Below, one piece after another: positions 1-11,100 of a DNA stretch of 64,000 nucleotides. The stretch lies in the NCBI RefSeq assembly GCF_049243985.1, contig NC_135376.1, positions 41,087,001-41,151,000 on the forward strand, read 5' to 3'. The notes under the pieces are model-generated. The model did no database searches and was not told the origin of the DNA. It saw only the letters and a list, made by a program, of their open reading frames with translations. A program made the position numbers and the translations under genes. The first letter of the stretch is position 1, and each line of letters opens with the position of its first letter. This stretch comes from Paroedura picta (lineage: Eukaryota; Chordata; Lepidosauria; Squamata; Gekkonidae).

Positions 1-737
1 TAAGCCCACCCTATAACTATATGCCCACCCTAACAAAACAGCTACCAATTGGGGCGACTAGGGGGTATGACAACTGGCCATGCCAATAATGGTGTTGACG
101 TGGGATCATATCTTCCTGGGTAGGAATTCTCAATAAATATATAGAGGACAATACATATATAGTCCACTGTGTACTCTGGTCTGTAAAGCACACAGTTAAG
201 CATTCCGATCCTAGTGGTCAGAATAGGAGAAGCATTCTGTACATTGTGCAGAAGGAAGTGGTATAATGAGTTAGTTGGGGTATCAACTGTAGTTGAGAGA
301 GGAATTGTATTTTTGATCTCACCTCACCCCCCTGTAAAAGCAAAACCTCTTTGTATATATTAAATTAGCACATCAAAATAGTTTTGTGTATGTTAAAAAA
401 ATTCTCCTTATATATGGTCAACTCTAATGCATGCGAGTTTTTAAATGAGTGAATTTCAAGTACATTAACCTCCACCTACAGTTTGAATAGTGGTACAGTC
501 CAGAAGGACTGATGTAAACAGGATGCCGCCGGAAGGAATTTACTGGTGCTTTGCACTGCATATACCTAGTGGCTTATTTAAATTTGGCTGCCACTCCTGC
601 AAAACAGTTACAAATACAGTATTAGCATGCCACCTGGCTATAAATCTTTACTGTACTAATTTTCACTTGTCATTGATTTGTACAAAAACAACTCCAGCTA
701 AATAAATGCTGGGTATATGCAGAGTTACATAAATAGT

Positions 738-915
738 TAGGGTTGCCAACTCTAGGCTACAAAATTCTTGGAGATTAGGGGGTGGAGCCTGGGGATGGTG
801 GGGTTTGCAGAGGGGAGGAGCTTCAGTATTGAGCACACCCTCCAAAGCAGCCATTTGCTAAAGGATCAGTTGTAATTTCAGAAGATCTCCATGCACACCT
901 GGAGGTTGGCACCCA
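738..915 (+). repeat. Interspersed repeat with gttgccaac-type ends
   Basis: It starts agggttgccaact and ends ggaggttggcaccc, with gatttgggggtggagcc-like and ccaaagcagccatttgc-like blocks between. The inverted ends suggest a small non-autonomous DNA transposon. A related copy on the minus strand lies at about 39503-39718, and a diverged one at about 6095-6290. Confidence 0.6.
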
Positions 916-948
916 TTTCTTTTGCCATACCAGCTTTTTGTTTTTGTC

Positions 949-1035
949 CATGAGCCCCCACCAACATAGTGCTGGCAGGGGTTCATGGTAATTGTAGTTC
1001 ATGGACATCTGGAGAGCCACAGTTTGTAGACAGTG
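949..1035 (+). mobile_element. Half copy of the palindromic hAT-like MITE
   Basis: The block with gctggcaggggttcatgg, gtagttcatggacatctgg and agccacagtttg matches one arm of the full elements at 24737, 36001 and 50641. Confidence 0.55.
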
Positions 1036-1239
1036 TCTCCATATGTACATTTCACCAATGACAATTTAATAATAAAGCGGTATTTAAATCATTGAAATAA
1101 AAACATTTATTGCCATCCTGATCACAGAGAGAGAATCTGAGCCCTGAAAATATTAATATTTTAAAGTCTTTTAATGGGAGTTTTAATGGGGTTTTAAGAC
1201 ACCCACCACGAGCCATTTGGGAGTGGCGGGAAATAAATC

Positions 1240-1241
1240 AA

Positions 1242-1312
<71 letters not shown>
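1240..1312 (+). repeat. (AAT)n microsatellite
   Basis: About 24 perfect trinucleotide units follow a gtggcgggaaataaatc stretch, which looks like the 3' end of a LINE or SINE. A similar junction is at 51668-51715. Confidence 0.95.
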
Positions 1313-1313
<1 letters not shown>

Positions 1314-1628
1314 TCATTAAATAGCAATACTGTGGATACCTCATAGGTACAGAAAATGAACAAAACAGTAATACCTTGTGCAAAATAGCTCTTGCTAAAA
1401 ATTCATTTTGATTGCTAAAAAGGACTGGGAATTTACTTCAGATTGATTCAATGGGAAGCTGAGAATGGAATAATTAACTGGATTCACACAGTTCCCAGAA
1501 ATAAAGAAAATATAAGATGATTTTGATTGAATAGTAGAGTGGAATTTTTTTTCTAAATATGATCTCATAGGGACTACCACATATATATTTTAATCTTTCT
1601 ATACAATCCTTCAATTACTTTTTTACAG

Positions 1629-1735
1629 TGGAGTTCCCCTGTGGGAGAGTTGTGGATCCCCATGCTTCAACTAGTGGGATGAAAATTAAACTCATTGCAG
1701 GAAAAGCCGGAAAGAAAGGAAGCAGCCCATGGCAA
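1629..1735 (+). CDS. PROC: PROC exon with the unusual activation segment
   Basis: The acceptor AG is at 1627-1628 and the donor GT at 1736. The exon is 107 bp; the human equivalent, as I recall it, is 143 bp. It reads [10 protein letters not shown], then a Ser/Thr-containing stretch, then MKIK|LIAGK and SPWQ. Human has VDPR|LIDGK, with a Lys-Arg pair upstream that separates light and heavy chains. Here VDP is kept but is followed by about ten extra residues, the presumed scissile bond follows Lys, and no dibasic processing site is visible. Confidence 0.85.
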
Positions 1736-4700
1736 GTAAGGAGTTTCAAGGAATTCTTCAATTACCTACAGTCGCTTCCTTGGGAAGATTTCACTTTTCC
1801 TAGAAGCTGGCACAAAACTTCCCAATCAGGCATTCCAAGACACCCCCCCCCCCCCATATATGTTGCTACTGTTTGCTAAGGAATATTTTTTTCTTGTTCA
1901 ACCATCTTACTTGACAGACCAATAGAGAACCACCAGTATTATCATGCCATAACATACAAAAAAACCTTTTTGCCATCAAGTCACAACTGACATGGCAATC
2001 CCATAGGGTTTCCAAGGCATAAGACAATCAGAGCTGGTGCACCATTGCTTGCCTCTACAACCCTGGACTTCTTGTTGGTCTCCCATCCAAGTTCTAACCA
2101 GGGCCAAGCAAGATCTAATGAGATCAAGATAGCCTAGACTAATCATTGAGATATAGACCATGCGAGTGGACCATGTACATGCGAGTGGCACACTTAAACG
2201 ACAGTAACTTACTTAACCTGTACCTAAGCTCTGGTTCTGACTCCTGTGAAGGGTGGGAACATAATCACTTCAAAGATCGTGTCTGTCTGCCATCGTGACC
2301 TCCAGCTGCATCACCAGCTCAAGAGTTCAGATACACTGCGTGGAGCTTCAGGAGCAGTTATTAAAAAAAAACAAAATTAGGCTGAACTGTCAAAGGTAAT
2401 AACCCCATACAGAATCACCCTGATATACCAAAATCCTGTACACAGTATGATGGCTGTTTATACATAGGAGAGAATATGACATTTACTGAACTCATACATG
2501 GATTCCTGATGGGAGAAAGTTGTCTTAATGGAAACGTGAATTACAATGGAGTCATGTAATATTTGGTAAATGTTAGACTTGGGGGTAATTATCTTCTGTA
2601 TGATTTAACTCAAGTAGAACAAGACGGTTTCTGCAGTTTGGCAGACTTGTTCTGCTGTGTCAGTCTGTATGCCTACATACCTACTTATATGTGTCCTTTC
2701 CTCAAGAAGTTCAGGGCATGGTTCTCCCCATTTCCATTTTATCCTGGTTGGTAGGTTAAGCTGAGAGAACATGACTGTCTCTGGGTCACCTTCAAGCTGA
2801 TTGATGATCTTATCCCAGTCCTCGGCAGAAGCTAATTCCACACATTGTTGGACGTGATACTGTTGTTGCAGCCATTCACAGTTTGTCCAAACAGGAAAAT
2901 TTGGTTTCAAATGACTGCTTCTGTAGCACAATAACCAACTCATGTGTGGATTTAGCCTCCCGTACAAATTTCAACACCGCACTGGCAGAGGAACACAGTT
3001 GCATAAAAATTGAGAAGAAAATCTGGTGTTATGTATTCTGGGCCATTTTAAAATATCTTGTTTAGACAGGTGTTTTAAAATTATTTTTATTAAAGATTTT
3101 CATTAATAAAAGATTGCAGAGTAAAACAAAGTCTTAGAAAAGAAAAAGAAAGTAAAAGATGAAATAGTGACACTAAAAGAGCATTCTACCATAATTTTTT
3201 TCCATTTTCTCCTCTATCTTCTTTGACTAGAAAGGAATTGGGGCTTTTATCACTAGGCACAGAAAGCAAAATATTAGATGCTGGGACCTCCAACAAAGCA
3301 ATGTTGAACGTGTTCTGTGAGGTAAATAATGCGTGAAAAAGAAACAGTGGCCCTGTACTTCTTCTTTTCCGTTTCAGGTTATGCTGTTCAATGGAGCAGG
3401 GAAATTTAAGTGTGGGGGCGTTCTTATACACCCCACCTGGGTGCTGACAGCTGCTCATTGTTTGGAAGGAGAAGAAATACTCAAATTGAAATTTGGTATG
3501 GAAAAAGGACTGCCTTTCTTTGTAATATGGGACACTTCAATTAATACATCAGGGCTTTGCCTTTCAAAGAAAAGAATGGGCAACCCATAGAGACATGGAA
3601 GGATGAAATGGTCATTAAGACCACCAGGAAAAGTTCCACTGGCCCCATGGGCTCCAGGACTCCCCCTTTGTTAGACTACTCTGGCCCCAACTGAGGCGAG
3701 ATTCACATCACAGAAGGCAGTCCTGTGGGAAACTGGTGCAAGCTGCTACCATGAGTTGAGCCTGTTCTTCTTCCCTTTGCCCCTTCTGAGGGGAACTGTG
3801 GGGTGGGGTTCTTTTCCAGAATAATGTTTTCTCCTCCTAGTCTACTCCTGGGGACATAGAATATGACCTCAAGAGTGGATTGGAAAAAAAAATAGGAAGA
3901 GATAGGGTGGCAGATATTAATTCAATTATGGGGGACCCAAAGAATTATCAGTTGTTTTGTGAGATGGTGTGTGATTTACCATCACTTCTTGAAGCTAACA
4001 TAAAGATAAAATCCAAGCTTGCTTTATTGCTGCTCACAAATCTTGAAGCCTAGGTAGCCGTTTCCCACTATATCAGATCTTTTAAACTCAGTGCATACAG
4101 CTAGCAGAATAAAGTGGAAAACCTTTGCTGGATTAGGATTTAGGATTCAGATGTATGTAAGAAAGAGTGGGTGAGCAGGCTGAAGGAATGATGAATGCTC
4201 CATCTGAAGTATGGAAAAATCTCTCTGTTTTCTTGTTGCCCTTACAGGCAAATACCATCGCTGGCGATCAGATGATGGCGAACAAGCTATCTTAACTGAC
4301 AAGCTTGTGCCTCATGAAAACTACAACAAGACTAGCTCTGATAATGACATTGCACTGTTGCACCTGGCCCGTCCAGTGTTCTTCAACAAGTACGTGCTGC
4401 CCATATGCCTACCTGTCAAGAACCTTGCCAAGCAGGAGCTGACGAAAGAAGGGACACAAACGGTGGTGACTGGCTGGGGTACCCAGAGTGAGAACTCTGC
4501 AACTAACTACACCTCTGTCCTCAACTATATTGAAGTCCCTGTGGCACCTCGGAATGAATGTGCCCATGCCATGCAGAATTTAATCTCAGACAACATGCTG
4601 TGTGCGGGGATCTTAGGCGATAAGAGGGATTCCTGTCATGGGGACAGTGGCGGTCCTATGGTAACTCAGTTCAAAAAGACCTGGTTCCTAGTGGGGCTGG

Positions 4701-4828
4701 TGAGCTGGGGAGAAGGCTGTGGGAATCCTGATAACTTTGGAATCTACACCAAAATCAGCTCTTACCTCGAATGGATTGATCAGCAACTAAAAACACCACA
4801 AAAACCGAAATTTAAAAAAGGAGCATAA
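1629..4828 (+). CDS. PROC: Protein C, 3' part (activation segment and serine protease domain); 5' exons lie before the window
   Basis: Coding exons are 1629-1735 (enters in phase 1), 3378-3495 and 4248-4828 (stop TAA 4826-4828). Protein C is a secreted vitamin K-dependent zymogen; once activated it cleaves factors Va and VIIIa. The exons encode the light-chain end (EFPCGR), the activation segment, and a trypsin-like domain with His in VLTAAHC, Asp in DNDIALLHL, and Ser in GDSGGP with Asp six residues before it (Arg/Lys specificity). Runs such as [13 protein letters not shown] and [13 protein letters not shown] match human PROC as I recall it. Splice phases 1-0-1 are those of the family. Oddities: the activation segment is about 12 residues shorter than in human, has no Lys-Arg pair, and the residue before LIAGK is Lys, not Arg. 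The Gla and EGF exons are not in the window. The name is also supported by the neighbour IWS1. Confidence 0.93.
1960..2140 (-). mobile_element. Sauria SINE / RTE-like fragment
   Basis: Blocks such as gccatcaagtcacaactgac, tagggtttccaaggcataag and ggtctcccatccaagttcta are typical of squamate SINEs with RTE/BovB-related tails. It lies in a PROC intron. Confidence 0.55.
2605..2967 (-). other. Unrecognised 120-codon antisense open frame in a PROC intron
   Basis: The peptide has varied composition and coding-like runs ([44 protein letters not shown]), unlike the low-complexity frames around it. I do not recognise the family. There is no sign of promoter, splice site or poly(A) signal. It may be a fossil of a retrocopy or mobile element. 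Confidence 0.3.
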
Positions 4829-4878
4829 TGATCACTATAATAATGTGCCCAGCAATCGTTTGCCTAGTATCTTCTGCT

Positions 4879-4884
4879 AATAAA
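4879..4884 (+). terminator. PROC: Poly(A) signal of PROC
   Basis: AATAAA lies 51 bases after the PROC stop codon, the first consensus signal downstream, so the 3' UTR is probably very short. Confidence 0.7.
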
Positions 4885-5407
4885 TACAGAGTATACCACA
4901 TAAAAGTGTGTTGCGTTCCTTAATTATTTCCTCAGTGTGCATTTATGTATTTATTTTGGGATTTTTATACTGCACCCTCGTGAGTAGTCCTCTCACAGTT
5001 GGGCAGAAGGTAAGCCATGATTCCCAGCAGACCAATTTCTGGTGGATCACCTTGTCTCTGCCGTTTTCCATTTATTCTTACCAATTTATTCTTACAAACA
5101 GTGCTGGGCTGATTTGGCAAAACAATTCCTAAGCCTTTAAGGTATGCATATGTATGTGGACTCGGCATAGATATATTATCCTTTAAGAGATGTATTTATT
5201 TAAAACTTTTCTATACCTTCTTTCCATCCAGTTTAGGATCCCCAAAGTCAAAAACATTAAAACAAGCAAAATACCTAGTATAAAAACTATTAAAAACAAC
5301 ACCTAAGCAGAGCACATACAAAGTCAAAACATTTGTACCGGAGCCTTCGGGGAAGGCGGTATATAAATCTAAATAAATATATATATATATGTATGTATGT
5401 ATGTATG

Positions 5408-5443
<36 letters not shown>

Positions 5444-8054
5444 GTGGGTCAGTGAGGTAAATCTTCAAACGTTGGCAGAAGACAATGAAAGAGGGGGACA
5501 GATGGATTCTATCATTTTGGTGACATGACCAAGAAGGCCCTTTCTCAGGTTGCTGCCATCTGGCCTTAGATAGCCAATGAACCCAAAGAGCCCCTGGAGT
5601 TGATCTCAGTGGTTGGGTAAGTTCAGGAGTAGGTGGTCCTTAGGTTATGTTGTTCCCAAACCAAATAGAATTTTGTATGTTGAATTCTTCCTTTATAAAT
5701 CTAGAGATTCTTGGTGACTTTTTAAACATTCAGACCACTCCTGATATACACATGCAACAGGATGTATTACTGTTTATTGGTTATTGATTTACTGTTTGTC
5801 ACATGAGCTGATTCTATCAGGTTAGAAAAAAGGAACCCAGTGCCTACTGGAGTCCCCAACCATAAACTTACCCAGGGGCATAAGTAAAACCTGAGCTGGA
5901 ACTGCTCCAGATCTGGAACCCTGGAACTACTGAAATGGACTTCATAATTAGTATTATAACTTAAAAATAAATGTGTTTGGGAATGAGCAAGTAGATGAGG
6001 GAAGTAGCTGCCAGGGCTGAATTTGGCTCAGTGAATCACCAGTTGCACAGGCTTGGTCCAGGGACTGCTTTTCATTCTCATTGGCAGAGTGGCCATTCAC
6101 CAGGTGGGGCTTGGAGGTCTTCTGGAAATCCTGGATTTCCATATTAACAGTGACCAGTTTCCCTGGATGCTATGGCATCATACCCATCTCCTCTCTTCTC
6201 CATATGCTGATCTCTGGAGGATCCAATTCCCACCTTTTCAGGAATCTACCAACCCAGAGCTGTCATTCCTACCTAGAGTTACTAGCCTCGGCAGAGCCCA
6301 AAGTCTTCCCAGAATCTCCAGAGAGTCCAGACTACAATCAGTTCCCCTGGAGGAAATGGCAGTATTGGAAAGCAGACTCTGGCATTACGAACCCACCAAA
6401 CTCCCTTCCCGTGTATCACTGCAGGGGTGAAGGGTCAGGAAAAACAAAAAATATGTGTATGCCAATTATTTCAAGAAGTTACACAAAACCGACAGTAGGC
6501 ACATGCATAGAAAGGGCTTTCATGCTTAAATATGAATTTATTTCTTGCCACCTAGGACATTCCAGTTTTAGAATACTCATGTATACTTCCTAGTGTGGAC
6601 TTCCCCAAAGTTTAATTCAAGCCTCAATTTAAGAAGGTTTGCCTTGAATGAAAGCATTATAATGTAAGGAATTTGAACAAAAACAAAGAAGCAAAAAAAA
6701 CAACAACAACCCCAAACCCACAACCCTCTTATTTGCTTAAATATACAAGAGTTCTGGGGCTATCCATCACACTAAAGATGAATCCACCAAATTAATTATC
6801 TTTCCTCTCTCTCTTCCAAATATTGTTTTCTCCTGCAGTGATGTAATCTGAAGTATCAGAAAAAGCAGAAGATCTAGAAAGTCAATGAATAACCACAGCT
6901 GGGGTTGGAGCTGGGGAAAGGGAAGCACAATTGCCTTCTTCTTCCGCACAGTCGAGGATTTAGTGGGAAAGTTCACAGCATCTTCAGGAGTGTAAGTACT
7001 GCAATGACAAAAAGGGCAGACTTCAGTCAGCAGGCTTGCCACAAAAGTATGAACAATATAAGCACAGTGCTGTAGTTATTCTAATGGAATGTTAAGAATT
7101 GCTTTTTGTCTTTGTTTTAATTAAATGAAATTTCTTTGGGCTGGAAAGTCGATGTACCATGGCCTCATTGTCAATATTTGTACTAGATTAATAATCAACA
7201 ATGAAATTTGCACCATTTTCTTTGGTGTTGATCTAAATGGCGCTTTGTCCTTCTGAATCAGGTAAGAGAATACAGTCTTTTTATATTATGATGAACTGGG
7301 GTTGTTTCCTTTAGGAAAAGAATGTTGATAACTTAAGGTCATTGCTGGGTCTCTTCATGTCCACTTTCCCCCTCAGAACCCATAGTGCTCCATGTTGGGG
7401 AGGGATTAGGTTTCAGTTGCTGGATGACTTTAACCTGTAAACTTTGGGAGTTAAATAACCACCTTCCATCACCTCTACTACAATAAAATGTAGAGCCCTC
7501 TACAGCCCCAAGAAAGTGAAACAAAAACCTCAGGCAATTCTCTCATGGGTCTCCAGGGTAACAGGTAGTTCAGTCCTTGCTTGACTGATGACATCTAGAA
7601 TTTAGAGCAACTAATAGGAGGAGAATAGACAAACTCAGTCAATCTGATGCCCTTCATCAAACAGGAAAGATGAAAGGATGGGCTTCTATCTGCTCTGGGC
7701 ATTGCTGCAAGCCCTTAGCAGTCCAGGCAAAGTTCTGTGTTTGGGGTTGGACTAACTCTACTAACAAATGTTTCTGCCTTCCAGGGTGCAGATTTTGCTG
7801 CACATGCAGATTACGTGAGCTGTTATTGCAGTGCATTTAACTGCTTGTTTTGATTAAATATTTCATGTCTGGGAAACTTGCTTGGCCTTTCATTCCTTAA
7901 TTTCTGTTTCCCTCTCTCCTCATTCCTCCCTCTCCTCACTCCCTCCAACCCTCATTCTTTCTCATCTCACTTGCTTTGAGAGGAACTTGTTCATTCTCTT
8001 CTGTGTAGGTGACCTGCAACAAAACGATACAATTCTATGCATTTGGTCTGTAGA
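4885..8054. other. Intergenic region between PROC and the second protease
   Basis: It holds a LINE 3' end with microsatellite tail (5195-5445) and diverged repeat matter at about 6040-6330. Nothing else recognisable was seen. The promoter of the second protease must lie near its 3' end, but no TATA box or clear liver-factor site could be picked out by eye. Confidence 0.5.
5195..5445 (+). mobile_element. L2/CR1-like LINE 3' end with (TA/TATG)n tail
   Basis: The run ends gagccttcggggaaggcggt atataaatctaaataaa, the usual 3' terminus of reptilian L2/CR1 LINEs. It is followed by about 60 bp of TA and TATG repeats (5375-5437). Confidence 0.65.
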
Positions 8055-8127
8055 ATGACTGGAATTTCCTTGAGCGTGACCTTTCTTTTACTAATATCCT
8101 ACAACAGCCTAGCATTTTCATTTTCAG
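8055..8127 (+). CDS. Signal-peptide exon of the PROC-adjacent protease
   Basis: The ATG at 8055-8057 is followed by a hydrophobic run ([10 protein letters not shown]), and the exon ends in phase 1 before a GT donor at 8128. The next exon completes the codon and starts VFLGPEEAN, like the F9 junction. This start gives a normal signal peptide of about 24 residues. Confidence 0.8.
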
Positions 8128-11100
8128 GTGGGTATGTATTTATCACAAAATGAGGCTCTGACTGTAGATTTGAACACCAGTCAATCAGAGCTAGCACCCA
8201 TTATTTTAGGTATTCTGTCCCAAATCCATTTGTAGCTTCAATTTTACCTATATCTTTCCCATACTGAGATTAAGTTTGGGGTTAAATCCCAGTCAAATAC
8301 CTGCAAATGTGCTACCAAAACACATCCCTTTATTTATTTTTTTAAGCAATCACTTCATGTTTACTCCCATTCCCTTCTTCAGGTCTATAAACAGATTGTA
8401 TTCAGGAAGCAGGATTCATAATGGCATCACTCTGTTTTCATAGTTTTCTTGGGGCCAGAAGAAGCAAACCATGTTCTGAGGATTCGTAAACGTGCCAACC
8501 ACTTCTTGGAGGAAATCCGTCCAGGAGATCTGGAAAGAGAATGTATTGAAGAAAAGTGTTCTTTTGAGGAGGCAAAAGAGATTTTCAAATCACAGGAGAA
8601 AACAGTGAGCTGATTTTTCAGGAACCTACAAGAGTTGGCATCTGTGACTAAACTGAACTGTCATATCTGAAACTTTATTTGTTAATTTATTTACTTACTT
8701 ATTTGATTTATTACCTGCCACTTCTGGATTAGCTAGCTCGTGGTGGGTTACAATAAAGATCCCCACAATAAAACATACCACCCCTAAAATTAACAATGAC
8801 AGCAATCCAGGCCCCAAGGCCCTACTCACTGCCCAAACTCAGCAGACCCCCGCCATATCCAGTGCCTCAGGGGGATAAGCGGGCAGATAGTGTGATGTTA
8901 CAGCTCTGGCGAGGAGGATCCAAAGATCTGGCCTCAACCAAATACGTGGAAGAGCTTCATTTTGTAGGCCCTGCAGAACTGAGAACGTTCCTGCAGGGCC
9001 CTCAGCTCTTCCAGGAGCTCGTTCCATCAGGTCAGGGCCAGGATCGAGAAGACCTTTGGGCTGGGGAACCACCAACAGATTTGCACCCACAGAGTGAAGG
9101 GCCCTGTGGGGGGCATAAGACAATAAGCAGTCCCTAAGATATGCAGGGGGCAGACCACGGATGGCCTTGAAGGTCAAAACTAGAACCTTAAATCTGATCC
9201 AGGATGCAATTGGCAACCAGTATAGCTGCATTAGCACAGGTTGGAGGTGGGGGCCCCTTTAGCTAATTAGCACTGTCTTTCCCCCCTCTCTACAAAGCAT
9301 GTTATTTGGTCCAGTTTTACACCAGTTCGTATGGGATCTCATTCTAGAAGGCTACTCTGGTACCATTGTGCTATGTAAATAGAGCAAGATGTTCAGGCAA
9401 ATGTTTTGGGTGGGTGTCCTTTGACTAATTCACCAATACTTATGTAATTATTTTGCAGATGGAGTTTTGGTTTGATTACAAAGGTAGGAGGTTATCTTTG
9501 ATTTTTTTTTCCTGCTATGGTTAACTGGGAACTAATGTGATGACTTCCAAAGAATTTGCCATTTCTTTCTTTAGTCTCAAAAAGCACATTTTTTTAGACA
9601 AATAAAAATGTCTATGAAGGAACATAAACTATGAAGGAACATAATATCCCTGAATTTAAGAAACAAATAATGCATTTTAAAGCATAAATTAAAATACACA
9701 CATTTAACAGGATTGCTGCATGATTATCCTAGTACTGAATGAATGGTGGTAGTTCATATTTTAAGAACAGTCATAGTGATGCAAATTTCATTATCATCAT
9801 CATTATTATTTTATTGCTTTATAGAACACTCTTTCAAATCAAGCTTGGAGCTGTGTACAGCCATCATAATACAAAATTCTGATAAAAACAGTAAAAATAT
9901 AGAACAGTATCCTAAGTGCTCCATTTATATGCATTTCTTGGGCCTTGTTTCTTTTCCTATCTCTCCAGCTGATATCTGTGGTAAAAAGGGGGGGGGCTTG
10001 ATTTTGTTTACTTTCTCCTGTCCTCAACCACATGCTTGGTGGAACAGTGCCCTTTTGCTGACCTTGTGGATCTTTGATAGCTCTGACAGGGCCCAGTTTT
10101 CTACCAGCAGCATATTCCACTTAGGGGCAGGGGTCCTTAAAAAGGTACACTTTTAAAGGACCAGGGACCACCAACATATTAGTAATTTAAGATCTTAATT
10201 TTCTTCTGGGGGGGTATACGGGAAGAGGTGGTCCCTTAGCTATGCAGGGCCCATACTGTGTAGGGCCTTGAAGGTTAAGACTAAAACCTTGAACTTGATC
10301 CAGAATTCAACTGGTAGCCAGTGCAGCTGTTGGAGGGCAGGTTGAATATGAGTCCTCCACAGTGTCCTAGTAAGGATCTGTGCAACTACTTTTTGCACCA
10401 GTTGCAGTTTCCAGGTCAAGGTCAGTGGTACACCCTCATAGAGTGAGTTACAGTAATCCAGCTTAGATATAAGCATTGCATGGATCACCGTGACTGGGTT
10501 CCCCGGGGTCAGGTAGGGTGCTAGTAACTTTGCCTTACAAAGATAGAAGAATGCCTGGTGAGTTACCTTTGCAATCTGAGCCTCCTTTGAAAGGCAAACA
10601 TCAAAGATCATCTCCAAATTCTTGATGGGTATGATAGCCTTCTTTATTGTAACATTTGTCCGCATTCAGAAGATTATCAGTTTGTCATTTGTCTCTTGCC
10701 TTGATGTTTATCCCATTACATTTCTCCTCTTCCAAACAGATTTAAACCCCTGCAAAGAGAATCCCTGTAAGAACGGTGGAGTCTGCAAAGTTAAGCACTA
10801 CCAACATTCCTGCATTTGTCTTCCAAGATTTGCAGGGAATGAGTGTCAATTAGGTAAGAGGAATAGATTAATTTTTAAATAATGCACTGTGGATTTTCAG
10901 GAGCTCTTGCATCTTGGCTATTACAACAATATCATGACAATATTATGCTTATTTATATTTAAATCTAGTACATTTGCATTTTACCCTTCCTCCCCTCCTT
11001 TATTTATTCTCAAATACACCCTGTGATGTAAGGTAGGATAAGTGTGTCTAAACCAAGGTTACCCAATAGGCTTAATCAGACAGAAAGGACTTGAACCTGA

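Noticed and set aside
1233-1320. CRISPR-like regular repeats
   Set aside because: Simple trinucleotide repeat in a vertebrate genome, with no spacers.
1183-1383. Open frame with a long poly-Tyr run
   Set aside because: It is the translation of the (AAT)n microsatellite.
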